Source: Chitinophaga pinensis
GTDB taxonomy: Bacteria > Bacteroidota > Bacteroidia > Flavobacteriales_D > Crocinitomicaceae
Assembly: GCA_945902745.1 (NCBI GenBank)
Contig: CAMDNE010000003.1
Coordinates: forward strand, 186,001-250,000
Length of the DNA: 64,000 bases
Reading direction: 5' to 3'
How positions within the stretch are numbered: position 1 is the stretch's first letter; each line of letters opens with the position of its first letter. Below, in pieces: positions 45,099 to 52,963 of the stretch. The notes beneath the pieces were generated by a model that was given only the letters and a program-made list of their open reading frames with translations, had not been told where the DNA came from and ran no database searches. The position numbers and the translations under genes are program-made.

Positions 45099-45488
45099 TT
45101 AAATGTTGGCTAAAACTCGATTTAATTTTTCGTTTATTTCTTTAGCATATTCTTCTATAGCCGAATTATCTATAGAACCCATGGCCGTTTCTGGATTGAT
45201 ACACGCCACTTCAATATCTCCATTTTCCAATTGGCGCATTGTTACATTACATGGCAACATCGTGCTTACATGCGGATCAAGAGAAACAACTTTGTCAGCG
45301 TAAACTGGATTGCAAGCGCCCAAAATAGAATGCGGCAAGATTTCCTTTCCCAACTTATTCTTCATTGTTGCCTGAAAATCTATTTCGGTTAAGATTCCGA
45401 AACCTTCTGTTTTTAATGCAGCTTCGATTTCTTGTCTTAAATCCTTAAAGTTTTTGCCTTTAACTATTATTGAATTGTAGTATTCCAT
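45099..45488 (-). CDS. DUF302 domain protein
   Basis: The 129 residues match DUF302: GFGILTEIDFQATMKNKLGKEILPHSILGACNPVYADKVVSLDPHVSTMLPCNVTMRQLENGDIEVACINPETAM. The GACNP and MLPCNV cysteines are the family's conserved pair. The function is unknown; DUF302 proteins often accompany thiosulfate or sulfide oxidation and metal or oxidative stress genes. No signal peptide, so it is probably cytoplasmic. It lies 11 bases after the cytochrome gene. Confidence 0.9.
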   Translation of the reverse strand: MEYYNSIIVKGKNFKDLRQEIEAALKTEGFGILTEIDFQATMKNKLGKEILPHSILGACNPVYADKVVSLDPHVSTMLPCNVTMRQLENGDIEVACINPETAMGSIDNSAIEEYAKEINEKLNRVLANI

Positions 45489-45499
45489 AATCTTTGGAT

Positions 45500-46468
45500 T
45501 TAATTTCTTTTCTTATTCATTTCAACAACAAAAATTCCACGAATTTCATTTGACTTGTATCCGATAGCTTTATCATTTGGATACTTGTTTTTAATCGCGG
45601 CCATTGTTGCAGGAACAATCGTTTTGTTAGGCGTACCGTGACATTTTAGGCACATGTCATTTGTTTCAATCGGATAATAGGCAAGTATCTTACCATTCAC
45701 TTCAGTCACTTTAGGTTTCAACTTATCTCCTTTTAACAATGCTACTTTCAATTCCTGGATAAATGCAGATTCTTCTTGATTAGCCAAATTTTTAGGATTT
45801 CTAGCTTTATCTGTTACTCGTTTTACTTTTGCATTTAAAACCACCGACATACTATCCGTCAAAGGGATTGCACGCGTGCTACAAAAATCCACAGCTTTTG
45901 CCGGACCGTCTCTTTTTATAACTGCCATCAGATTTTTCCCAAGTTCCGCTTTTGTCTGATTGGCAATATTTCTTCCTAATTCTTCATAGTTTAGGTCGCT
46001 TGATGAATTGTCTTTGTCTTTTTGAAATTTTTCCCATTTTGAATACCATTTATCCGATGCAAGGTCATTTTCAAAAATATACCCTGCTATTAATTTGAGG
46101 TCTTCCTCGTTAAAAGGTGTTTTGGGCATCAATCCAAAATTATTTACTGCTCCTGGCATGATTGATTTCGCCTCACTTGGATCCATTGCAAAAGCAACAA
46201 TCTCTTTAATAAACTCATCGCGACTCGTTTCATCATCGTAATAATGCTCGCGAATTTTAAACATTGGTGGAGCGACCCTTGTTTCACTTTCCATGTCTGG
46301 ATTGTGACAAACGAAGCAATTGGTCGACATCAGTGAAAGTGCTTTTTCCTCTTTCACATCTTTCGATGCATCATCTGATTTTTCGTCAATCGTTGCATTG
46401 TTCCCACAACTTAATAGAAGTAATGCTGCCGGCAGAACTAATAAACTATTTTTGAATTTCATCGACAT
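45500..46468 (-). CDS. Lipid-anchored c-type cytochrome with two CxxCH sites (N-terminal cytochrome + DUF3365)
   Basis: The 322-residue lipoprotein (lipobox LLLLSCGNN, Cys 21) carries two covalent haem motifs. CFVCH at 51-55 lies in a cytochrome c-like domain with later Met residues as possible sixth ligand, and CLKCH at 273-277 lies in a C-terminal DUF3365 (Tll0287-like) haem domain that runs from about 150 and contains VDFCSTRAIPLTDSM. It faces the periplasm and could pass electrons or sense redox state. The start shares one base with the stop of the His-rich lipoprotein (TAATG). An alternative ATG lies two codons in. Confidence 0.9.
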   Translation of the reverse strand: MSMKFKNSLLVLPAALLLLSCGNNATIDEKSDDASKDVKEEKALSLMSTNCFVCHNPDMESETRVAPPMFKIREHYYDDETSRDEFIKEIVAFAMDPSEAKSIMPGAVNNFGLMPKTPFNEEDLKLIAGYIFENDLASDKWYSKWEKFQKDKDNSSSDLNYEELGRNIANQTKAELGKNLMAVIKRDGPAKAVDFCSTRAIPLTDSMSVVLNAKVKRVTDKARNPKNLANQEESAFIQELKVALLKGDKLKPKVTEVNGKILAYYPIETNDMCLKCHGTPNKTIVPATMAAIKNKYPNDKAIGYKSNEIRGIFVVEMNKKRN

Positions 46469-46926
46469 TATTTGAAATATTTATTGAACGCATGAAAACT
46501 ATGTTCAACTTCCTTGAAAAATTCAACCGCTTTCACTTCATTTTCAGCCGCTTCTAATTCTCCAACCAGATCAATGTAAGGTAACAACCATTTGTGCAAC
46601 TCATCGTGCGCTTTTCCAGTCATGGTGCAATTAGAGGTCAATAATTCGATGTTTGCAAGTAACTTCTTAGAAAGTACTGCATAATCTTTTTCTGTATTCT
46701 TCCCAAAAGCAACTACCTCTTTCTCCATGTTTCGAATGTGGACCATCATGTCTTTGTCGACAATCCACTTCTCGCCATTATTTAGCTCGATTGTTGTCAC
46801 TTCATCATGATGATGCTCGCTTTCTAGCCTTGTTTCTTCTTTCACAACCGGCATTTCTTTTGACTCATTGTTACAGCTAAAAAGCACTAAACTCAATAAT
46901 GCAACGGGAATAAATTTAAGGATCAT
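46468..46926 (-). CDS. His-rich lipoprotein, function unknown
   Basis: The 152 residues have lipobox LVLFSCNN (Cys 18) followed by an acidic, His-rich linker with three consecutive His (38-40). The rest is helical with MVHIRNMEKEVVAFG and SNCTMTGKAHDELHKWLLPY, a C-T-M-x-G-x-A-H-x-x-L-H array that could bind a metal or haem. The last helix ends in HSFHAFNKYFK. No family was recognised. It overlaps the membrane-protein gene before it by four bases and the cytochrome after it by one. A metal-binding partner of the cytochrome is a reasonable guess only. Confidence 0.72.
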   Translation of the reverse strand: MILKFIPVALLSLVLFSCNNESKEMPVVKEETRLESEHHHDEVTTIELNNGEKWIVDKDMMVHIRNMEKEVVAFGKNTEKDYAVLSKKLLANIELLTSNCTMTGKAHDELHKWLLPYIDLVGELEAAENEVKAVEFFKEVEHSFHAFNKYFK

Positions 46927-47312
46927 ACAGTATGTTTTTTAAGGATTTTATATGAAATAATCGTTAGTATAAGTGTTAGTAACGTTCGGAACACCATTGC
47001 TCCAATTGTTTTTGTTTCGTGGAGTCCGCCAGCATTTATATGAATCAGCAGACCGACAAATCCAAGAGCAAGAATTGCCGTCGAAGTCCCCAACAAAGTG
47101 CTAGTAATTTTCATTTTTTTGATCCAAGTAACAGCTGCAATCAGATATAAAATACTGCTTATGAAATTTGCCCAAACGATAAATAACACATAATCCCCTT
47201 CTTTTTCTCGAATTCCGAAGAGATCAAATATTACAGAAGTACTTAAACATAAAGTAAGCAAACCAAACAATGTAAGGAACGATGCTGAAAAATATGAAAT
47301 TATTTTTTCCAA
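46923..47312 (-). CDS. Small four-helix membrane protein, function unknown
   Basis: The 129 residues have four hydrophobic segments at about 7-30, 40-62, 72-92 and 103-124. A loop GIREKEGDYVLFIVW precedes helix 2 and a HINAGGLHETKT loop precedes helix 4, with two His and a conserved-looking Gly pair. No family was recognised. It starts one base after the TetR stop and overlaps the next lipoprotein by four bases. The His residues near the membrane surface might bind haem or metal, which is speculation. Confidence 0.68.
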   Translation of the reverse strand: MEKIISYFSASFLTLFGLLTLCLSTSVIFDLFGIREKEGDYVLFIVWANFISSILYLIAAVTWIKKMKITSTLLGTSTAILALGFVGLLIHINAGGLHETKTIGAMVFRTLLTLILTIISYKILKKHTV

Positions 47313-47313
47313 A

Positions 47314-47904
47314 CTATTTACTTTTAATTAAAGTCAATAAAGACTGAATCATGTTATCTCCATTTCTTGTGATATCGAATTGAAATGCCGAAACTCTCCA
47401 TTTGAACATTTGCAGTCTAAATGTTCCCATTACGATATGAATTAATTCATCTGAAGTAATTTCATCGGTAAAAATTTTCTTTTGCTGGCCTTCAATTAGT
47501 ATAGGCATTAAGTGTTTCATTTTTACGGCCATTATTTTTAAAATAGTTTCGTTAATTCGTTCACTTTCTTCCATTAATCCATCAGAGAATACTGCAACAA
47601 CAAAATGTGGATTATTCTTAAAGAAATGAAATTGATTTTGAAAAAGCGTTTTAAATTTTTCTTCTGGCGATTGATCAGAAGTAATTGCACTCGTATATCG
47701 ATCATCCATACTATGCGCTAAATACTCAAGCAATACAATTACTATTTCCTCTTTACTTGCAAAATGTCTGTAGATTGCACTTTCAGAAAATTTCATTTCC
47801 TTGGCCAAATTTTTTATTGTCAATCCACTAACACCAGAATTGGTGAGGATTTTTCCCGCTGCTTCTATTATTTCAAATTGCCTGTTGGATATTTCAGTTG
47901 TCAT
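47314..47904 (-). CDS. TetR/AcrR-family transcriptional regulator
   Basis: The 196-residue repressor has helix-turn-helix GLTIKNLAKEMKFSESAIYRHFASKEEIV at about 25-53. The C-terminal ligand domain has FFKNNPHFVVAVFSDGLMEESERINETILKIM, as in other Bacteroidota TetR proteins beside RND pumps. It is second in the operon it probably controls, overlapping the first gene by four bases (ATGA). The likely operator is the palindrome at 48339-48358. Its inducer is not evident from the sequence. Confidence 0.92.
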   Translation of the reverse strand: MTTEISNRQFEIIEAAGKILTNSGVSGLTIKNLAKEMKFSESAIYRHFASKEEIVIVLLEYLAHSMDDRYTSAITSDQSPEEKFKTLFQNQFHFFKNNPHFVVAVFSDGLMEESERINETILKIMAVKMKHLMPILIEGQQKKIFTDEITSDELIHIVMGTFRLQMFKWRVSAFQFDITRNGDNMIQSLLTLIKSK

Positions 47905-48320
47905 TTGTTTTCAGGATTTAATTGTTTCATTTTTAAAAAAGCGATACCTAACCAAATTACAGAAGTGGTCATTGCTATTGCACCAATTAAAACAAAAATT
48001 GGTGGTAACCCGAAATACACTTCCGTTAAAATTCCTATTGGCATTAATAAACCTGTCAGTGCCAACCACGAAATTGTTTTTATGTTTTTCAATTTGTCGC
48101 TAAAATGCAGAAGTAAATACCCAATAAGGATATTTAAAAAGGCAAATAAATTACCATGAACGTGTGCCAATCTTGACTCGAAATGCTTTCCAATACTGTA
48201 AGAATTCACCCAAGCTTCTTTGCCCTGAGCAAAGTCACGTAAGTATATTAATAAAAAGCCGTAAGCCATAAAAAGTCCCATTGTTAGAAACCCAATTGCG
48301 ATGTTGTTTTTTCCGCTCAT
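47901..48320 (-). CDS. Small four-helix membrane protein, first gene of the efflux operon
   Basis: The 139 residues have four hydrophobic helices at about 6-27, 52-73, 82-102 and 106-128. Between helices 1 and 2 lies GKHFESRLAHVHGNLFAFLN, with three His near the membrane face, recalling haem- or copper-ligating membrane domains. I do not recognise a named family. It is the promoter-proximal gene, preceding tetR, so it is probably produced in proportion to induction. Start chosen at the ATG 38 bases below the -7 box. Confidence 0.7.
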   Translation of the reverse strand: MSGKNNIAIGFLTMGLFMAYGFLLIYLRDFAQGKEAWVNSYSIGKHFESRLAHVHGNLFAFLNILIGYLLLHFSDKLKNIKTISWLALTGLLMPIGILTEVYFGLPPIFVLIGAIAMTTSVIWLGIAFLKMKQLNPENK

Positions 48321-48338
48321 TTTTATTTAATTTACAAT

Positions 48339-48358
48339 GTAAGTGAATACTCACTCAC
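48339..48358. promoter_or_regulatory. Candidate TetR operator (GTAAGTGA-ATAC-TCACTCAC)
   Basis: A 20-base inverted repeat with 8-base arms matching at 7 of 8 positions and a 4-base centre. It lies between the promoter -7 box, which it overlaps by one base, and the first gene of the operon containing tetR. This is a position from which a bound repressor would block initiation. Confidence 0.6.
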
Positions 48359-48389
48359 AAAGATAACTGAATTATATTTACACTTGCAA
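48358..48389 (-). promoter_or_regulatory. Promoter of the ten-gene efflux operon
   Basis: On the minus strand: TTG (48389-48387), 21-base spacer, TATCTTTG (48365-48358), a strong match. It drives the operon 48320 to 39271. The rest of the gap 48390-48608 shows no gene. Confidence 0.65.
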
Positions 48390-48608
48390 GTTTTTTATTA
48401 GAAAACCTTAAAACATGTCGAGAATCATCTTGCAAACCACTAAATTAAACCCATTGAGCCGGCTAAAAAAAATGCGAAGTTGATTTTTTTAAAACCTTGA
48501 GTTCGCTTAGTAACGGAAATTGGATTTGGGCTGCCTATGGAAAGTACTTTCAAAGTCTTTCCACACCAAAAGAAGGTAAAACCTCCGTTTATTATTGAAT
48601 GTAAAATA

Positions 48609-51600
48609 TCATCGAATCACATTCACATGTCCAACGGCATAAGCATGCTCATCGTTAATTTTTCTCTTGTAATTAATTTTCCAGGTATAGGTTCCATCTT
48701 GAACAAGTGAAATTTCTCCATCACTGCCATACGATCCGTCCCAACCTATGTTGACATCGTTTGATTCGAAAATCAGCTCACCCCAACGGTTAAAAATCAT
48801 TAAATTGTAATTAAATGGATCAAATCCTGATGTAAAAACTGGTTTAAAAACCTGATTATACATATCATCGTCAGGTGTAAAGGTATTAGGAACATAGAAT
48901 ATTAATTCTTCCCCAAAAGTAAAATTCGAATAAGCCGTATCACTGCAACCATTTAATGAATAGGCAACCAACATCACTTGATAATTTGCACTTGTCAAAT
49001 TGGTGTAATCATGAGATGGATCTACCTCATTTGACGTTGGTGAATTATCTCCAAAATCCCAAGAATAGGTCGATGCTCCGAAACTAGTATTCGTAAAATC
49101 AATCGTTGGATCAAATTCTGAAATTAGCGTAGCCGATTGACCAAAAGAAGCTATTGGTGCATCATCAACGCATACCAAATCAATGGCTGTAAACGTTCCT
49201 GAACAACCATTAGTAAATGAGGATGACAAGGTGACATCGTAGCATCCACCCTGTGTAAATGTCGCACTTACCGATCCACAACCGTTCAATATTGTACCAT
49301 CACTCAATGTCCAAACACAATTTACAGAATTAGGTGTTGTGTTCGTAAAAGTGACTGTTAACGGTACACAACCAGTTGTTATATCTGCAACAAAAGTTAC
49401 TGGAAGCAGTTGATTCAATGTTGCCGTAACCATGTCTGTTGCAACACATCCTGCTAATGATGTGCCAGTTACAGTATAGATTGTTGTTGCAATCGGAACG
49501 AAAGGAACTCCATTTACAACTCCATTGTCCCACGAATAGGTATTGGCTCCAGTTCCTGACAATGTAATTTGATTTCCAGTACAAAAAGGGACATCGGATC
49601 CAGCGCTTACGATTGGTAATGGATTAACTGCTACAATAACTTGGTCAGAATTGACACAACCATTAATATCAGTGCCAATAACCGCATATGTTGCTGTTGT
49701 TAGTGGCGAAAAAGAAACTGTGTTTGTTACACTATTATCCCATGTAAATGTTAGACCTCCAGTTGCTGTTAAAATTGTCGTTGCTCCTGAGCAGATCGAT
49801 ACATCTGGACCTGCATTAATAATTGGAAGTGGGTTTACAGTAACAATTACCTGGTCGGTGTTTACACATCCTAAAGCTGATGTTCCTGAAACCGTATATG
49901 TGCTGGTTGAAGTTGGTGTAAATGGAATTGCGTTACTAATTCCATTATTCCAAGAATAAGTTGAGCCACTAGCACCGGACAAAGTAACACTAGTTCCAGA
50001 ACAAACCGTTTGGTCTAATCCTGCATCAATGATTGGCAAAGGATTCACTGAAATAGTCAAAGTAGTCGTTGCTGCACATTGTCCAAAAGTTGGAGTGAAT
50101 GTATAAAGTGTAGTTGCCAAATTGTTTAATGCTGGCGACCAAGTTCCATTGAATCCATTGTTAGAAATTGTTGGTAATGTTGCTAAAGGTGCACCTGAAC
50201 AGATGGCCGTGACAGCTGTAAATGTTGGTGTTGCAGGCGGACCAACTGAAATAGTTAAAGTGGTCATTGTCGCACACTGACCAGCAGTTGGAGTGAAGGT
50301 ATAAAGAGTAGTTACAGTATTGTTTAATGCTGGCGACCAAGTTCCATTAAATCCATTGTTGGAAATTATAGGTAATGCCGCCAATGGATCTCCTGCACAA
50401 ATAGGCGCAACTGCAGTAAAGGTTGGATTAGCACTAGAATTGACAGTGATTGTCATTGTAGTCGTTGTCGCACACTGACCAGCAGTTGGAGTGAATGTAT
50501 AAAGTGTTGTTGCCGTATTGTTAATAGCTGGCGACCAAGTTCCATTGAATCCATTGTTAGAAAGTGTTGGTAATGCTGCCAAAGGATCACCTGAGCAAAT
50601 AGGCGAAATTGCTGTAAATGTTGGTGTTGCTGGTGGACCAACTGAAATTGTTAGTGTAGTCACCGTGGCACATTGTCCAGCAGTTGGAGTGAATGTATAG
50701 AGTGTAGTTGCCATATTGTTAATAGCTGGCGACCAAGTTCCATTAATACTATTGTTGGAAGTAGTTGGTAAAAGAGCGAGTGCAGCTCCCGAACAAATTG
50801 GAGCTACAGCCGTAAATGCTGGTATTATTGCAGAGTTGACTGTAATTGACATTGTAGTCGTTGTAGCACATTGTCCAGCAGTTGGAGTGAATGTATAAAG
50901 TGTAGTTGCCGTATTGTTAATAGCTGGCGACCAAGTTCCATTAATACCATTATTTGAAATTACAGGTAATGCCGCCAATGGATCACCTGAGCAAATAGGA
51001 GTCAAAGCAGTGAAAGTTGGTATTATTGAAGAGTTGACTGTAATTGTCATTGTAGTCGTTGTCGCACACTGACCACCAGTTGGAGTGAATGTATAAAGTG
51101 TTGTTGCCGTATTGTTAATAGCTGGCGACCAAGTACCATTGAATCCATTGTTAGAAAGTGTTGGTAATGCTGCCAATGGATAGCCTGAGCAAATAGGAGA
51201 AATTGCTGTAAATGTTGGTGTTGCTGGTGGACCAACTGAAATTGTTAATGTAGTCACCGTGGCACATTGTCCAGCAGTTGGAGTGAATGTATAAAGTGTA
51301 GTTGCCAAATTGTTTAATGCTGGAGACCAAGTTCCATTAATACTATTGTTGGAAGTAGTTGGTAAAAGAGCGAGTGCAGCTCCCGAACAAATTGGAGCTA
51401 CAGCTGTAAATACTGGTATTATTGCAGAATTGACTGTAATTGACATTGTAGTCGTTAAAGCACATTGTCCAGCAGTTGGAGTGAATGTATAAAGTGTTGT
51501 TGCCGTATTGTTAATTGCTGGCGACCAAATACCATTTATAGCATTATTGGAAGTGGTTGGTAAGGCTGCAAGTGCTGCACCTGAACAAATAGGCGCAACT

Positions 51601-52826
51601 GCAGTAAAGGTTGGAGTGGTACCAGGATTTACCAAGACGTTTACAGTTTGCGGAGTGCCAGTGCAACTTCCTGCACTTGGAGTTACTGTATAAACAACAG
51701 TTTGAGCAATTATACTGTTATTAGTTATGGTGTTATTTAATGATGATGTTGTTTGAGAAGTTGTACTTTCTCCCGTTGTGTTTGCATTATTTACGGCAAC
51801 CCACGTGTAGCTTGTTCCAAAATTGCTGGTCAGTGGAATAGTGACATTTCCACCACTGCAAATAGTTGCGGCGTTAACACTTGTCATAATTGGAGGTGGA
51901 TTTACAGTCACAGTAACAGGAATGCAACTTGAAACGGGGCTGCAAGTTGTTGCCGCGTTGCCAACATAATAAGTAGTTGTTGTTGCCGGTGAAACAGTGA
52001 TGGATGTTCCCGTACCAACCAAAGTTCCGCCACAAGAACCTGTGTACCATTGTGATGAAGCATTTCCTCCAACAACTGTTAAAGTTGTACTTTGACCGGC
52101 GCAAATTGTTGAAGTTCCAGTGATAGAAGTTGGTGGAGTTGAAATTGGTATTATAGCAGTAAGATTAGAGATTACTACGTATTGTTTTGGATTATTATAG
52201 GTTGTATTTCCTGACTTGTAATTAATTGTAACTGTTGAAATACAGTCAGTTGCTGTTCCAACATTGATTTCATTATTCCCCCAACATGTACAAGCGCTTG
52301 AGGCTCCAGAGTTAAAGGTTAATAACGTTGACCCTGAACCAGTAACGCTACCTCCTGTTTGAACGCAAGCCGTTCCAACTTTAAATACATTTAAAGGCGC
52401 AGCAACTGAATTTGTCCCAGCAATCGTTATTTTGTCTAGCCAAGAACCAAAACCATCGTCATTTACATCATACAAATAAAAATGAACTGGACCTTGCACT
52501 GGCGGGCTAAATGTAATTGTTGTGGTAATTGTTTTTGTAGCATTCGATGTCCAATCTGTACTTAGCAACATTCCCTGATTGGTAGCTGAAATCCCGGAAC
52601 ATCCTCCTCCAGGATTGACAGAACCTGTTGGGAAATAAATTGGAGAAGCATCTTGCCAAGTATTTTCAGAATTTACTATTGTTGCAGACATTGTAATACC
52701 AGAAACAGTTGTAGTATATGTTCTATTTACTCCAGTGCCACCATATGTTCCATTCCATGGAAATGTAGTTTGTGCAAAAAATACTGTTGAATACAGGCTG
52801 AGTAATACTGTTAAAATCAACTTCAT
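48609..52826 (-). CDS. Giant repeat adhesin-like protein with T9SS type B (gliding-motility type) C-terminus
   Basis: The 1405-residue surface protein has a signal peptide (ending near FFAQT). An N-terminal region of about 230 residues looks like a beta-sandwich (WLDKITIAGTNS). Two Ig-like domains follow, one containing QSTTLTVVGG. Then come eight 66-residue repeats (consensus PTFTAxxPICSGxPLAALPT... TLYTFTPTAGQCATTTT) and three 70-residue repeats (AGxDxxxCSG... GCVNxDQVIVxVNPLPI). A PKD-like domain has FTNTSFGASTYSWDFGDNSPTSNEVDPSHDY. The C-terminal type B sorting domain has YVPNTFTPDDDMYNQVFKP, FNRWGELIFES and DGTYTWKINYK. Two Cys per 66-residue unit could form one disulfide each. Probable adhesin or SprB-like motility surface protein. 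Confidence 0.92.
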   Translation of the reverse strand: MKLILTVLLSLYSTVFFAQTTFPWNGTYGGTGVNRTYTTTVSGITMSATIVNSENTWQDASPIYFPTGSVNPGGGCSGISATNQGMLLSTDWTSNATKTITTTITFSPPVQGPVHFYLYDVNDDGFGSWLDKITIAGTNSVAAPLNVFKVGTACVQTGGSVTGSGSTLLTFNSGASSACTCWGNNEINVGTATDCISTVTINYKSGNTTYNNPKQYVVISNLTAIIPISTPPTSITGTSTICAGQSTTLTVVGGNASSQWYTGSCGGTLVGTGTSITVSPATTTTYYVGNAATTCSPVSSCIPVTVTVNPPPIMTSVNAATICSGGNVTIPLTSNFGTSYTWVAVNNANTTGESTTSQTTSSLNNTITNNSIIAQTVVYTVTPSAGSCTGTPQTVNVLVNPGTTPTFTAVAPICSGAALAALPTTSNNAINGIWSPAINNTATTLYTFTPTAGQCALTTTMSITVNSAIIPVFTAVAPICSGAALALLPTTSNNSINGTWSPALNNLATTLYTFTPTAGQCATVTTLTISVGPPATPTFTAISPICSGYPLAALPTLSNNGFNGTWSPAINNTATTLYTFTPTGGQCATTTTMTITVNSSIIPTFTALTPICSGDPLAALPVISNNGINGTWSPAINNTATTLYTFTPTAGQCATTTTMSITVNSAIIPAFTAVAPICSGAALALLPTTSNNSINGTWSPAINNMATTLYTFTPTAGQCATVTTLTISVGPPATPTFTAISPICSGDPLAALPTLSNNGFNGTWSPAINNTATTLYTFTPTAGQCATTTTMTITVNSSANPTFTAVAPICAGDPLAALPIISNNGFNGTWSPALNNTVTTLYTFTPTAGQCATMTTLTISVGPPATPTFTAVTAICSGAPLATLPTISNNGFNGTWSPALNNLATTLYTFTPTFGQCAATTTLTISVNPLPIIDAGLDQTVCSGTSVTLSGASGSTYSWNNGISNAIPFTPTSTSTYTVSGTSALGCVNTDQVIVTVNPLPIINAGPDVSICSGATTILTATGGLTFTWDNSVTNTVSFSPLTTATYAVIGTDINGCVNSDQVIVAVNPLPIVSAGSDVPFCTGNQITLSGTGANTYSWDNGVVNGVPFVPIATTIYTVTGTSLAGCVATDMVTATLNQLLPVTFVADITTGCVPLTVTFTNTTPNSVNCVWTLSDGTILNGCGSVSATFTQGGCYDVTLSSSFTNGCSGTFTAIDLVCVDDAPIASFGQSATLISEFDPTIDFTNTSFGASTYSWDFGDNSPTSNEVDPSHDYTNLTSANYQVMLVAYSLNGCSDTAYSNFTFGEELIFYVPNTFTPDDDMYNQVFKPVFTSGFDPFNYNLMIFNRWGELIFESNDVNIGWDGSYGSDGEISLVQDGTYTWKINYKRKINDEHAYAVGHVNVIR
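49401..50030 (-). repeat. Three 210-base (70-residue) tandem repeats in the adhesin
   Basis: Three adjacent units each have AG-x-D at the start, a C-S/T-G at 10-12, a W-(N/D)-N near 27-29 and G-C-V near 54-56. The first two end in VNPLPI; the third ends in the related LNQLLP. They are Ig-like/SprB-type repeats and are more divergent than the 198-base array beside them. Confidence 0.85.
50031..51614 (-). repeat. Eight 198-base (66-residue) tandem repeats in the adhesin
   Basis: Eight in-register units fill exactly 1584 bases. Ends alternate between VNSAII, VGPPAT and VNSS-type tails in a three-unit rhythm. Units 2 and 5, and 3 and 6, are more alike than neighbours, so a 594-base higher-order period is superimposed on the 198-base one. 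This points to recent multi-unit duplication. Confidence 0.92.
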
Positions 52827-52858
52827 AATAAAAGAGATATAGAAATAAGCAATTCCCT

Positions 52859-52866
52859 CAAATTTA
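52859..52866 (-). promoter_or_regulatory. Candidate -7 box for the adhesin
   Basis: TAAATTTG on the minus strand lies 32 bases before the ATG at 52826. No -33 TTG at normal spacing. Confidence 0.35.
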
Positions 52867-52888
52867 GTTTATTAAATTGGTGATTTTA

Positions 52889-52904
52889 GAGGGGGTAGCC
52901 CCTC
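52889..52904 (-). terminator. GC-rich hairpin between pigment cluster and adhesin (possible terminator)
   Basis: GAGGGG-GTAG-CCCCTC is a perfect six-base stem with a four-base loop, the most GC-rich spot in this AT-rich gap. It lies 60 bases past the last pigment gene. No long T run follows, so termination is only likely. Confidence 0.4.
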
Positions 52905-52963
52905 AATTAGATGTGCTAAATTGAATAATTTATTTCTAAAATTTTCAATTAAAATTTCATGAT

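Noticed and set aside
47764..48159. 131-codon plus-strand ORF over tetR
   Set aside because: It lies antisense to two overlapping, well supported minus-strand genes and has no recognisable motif.
50031..51614. Regular repeats that could suggest a CRISPR array
   Set aside because: Units are in-frame 66-residue protein repeats of the adhesin, without spacers.
50453..51693. Family of similar 60-62-residue ORFs in both strands
   Set aside because: They are alternative-frame readings of the 198-base adhesin repeats, not genes.
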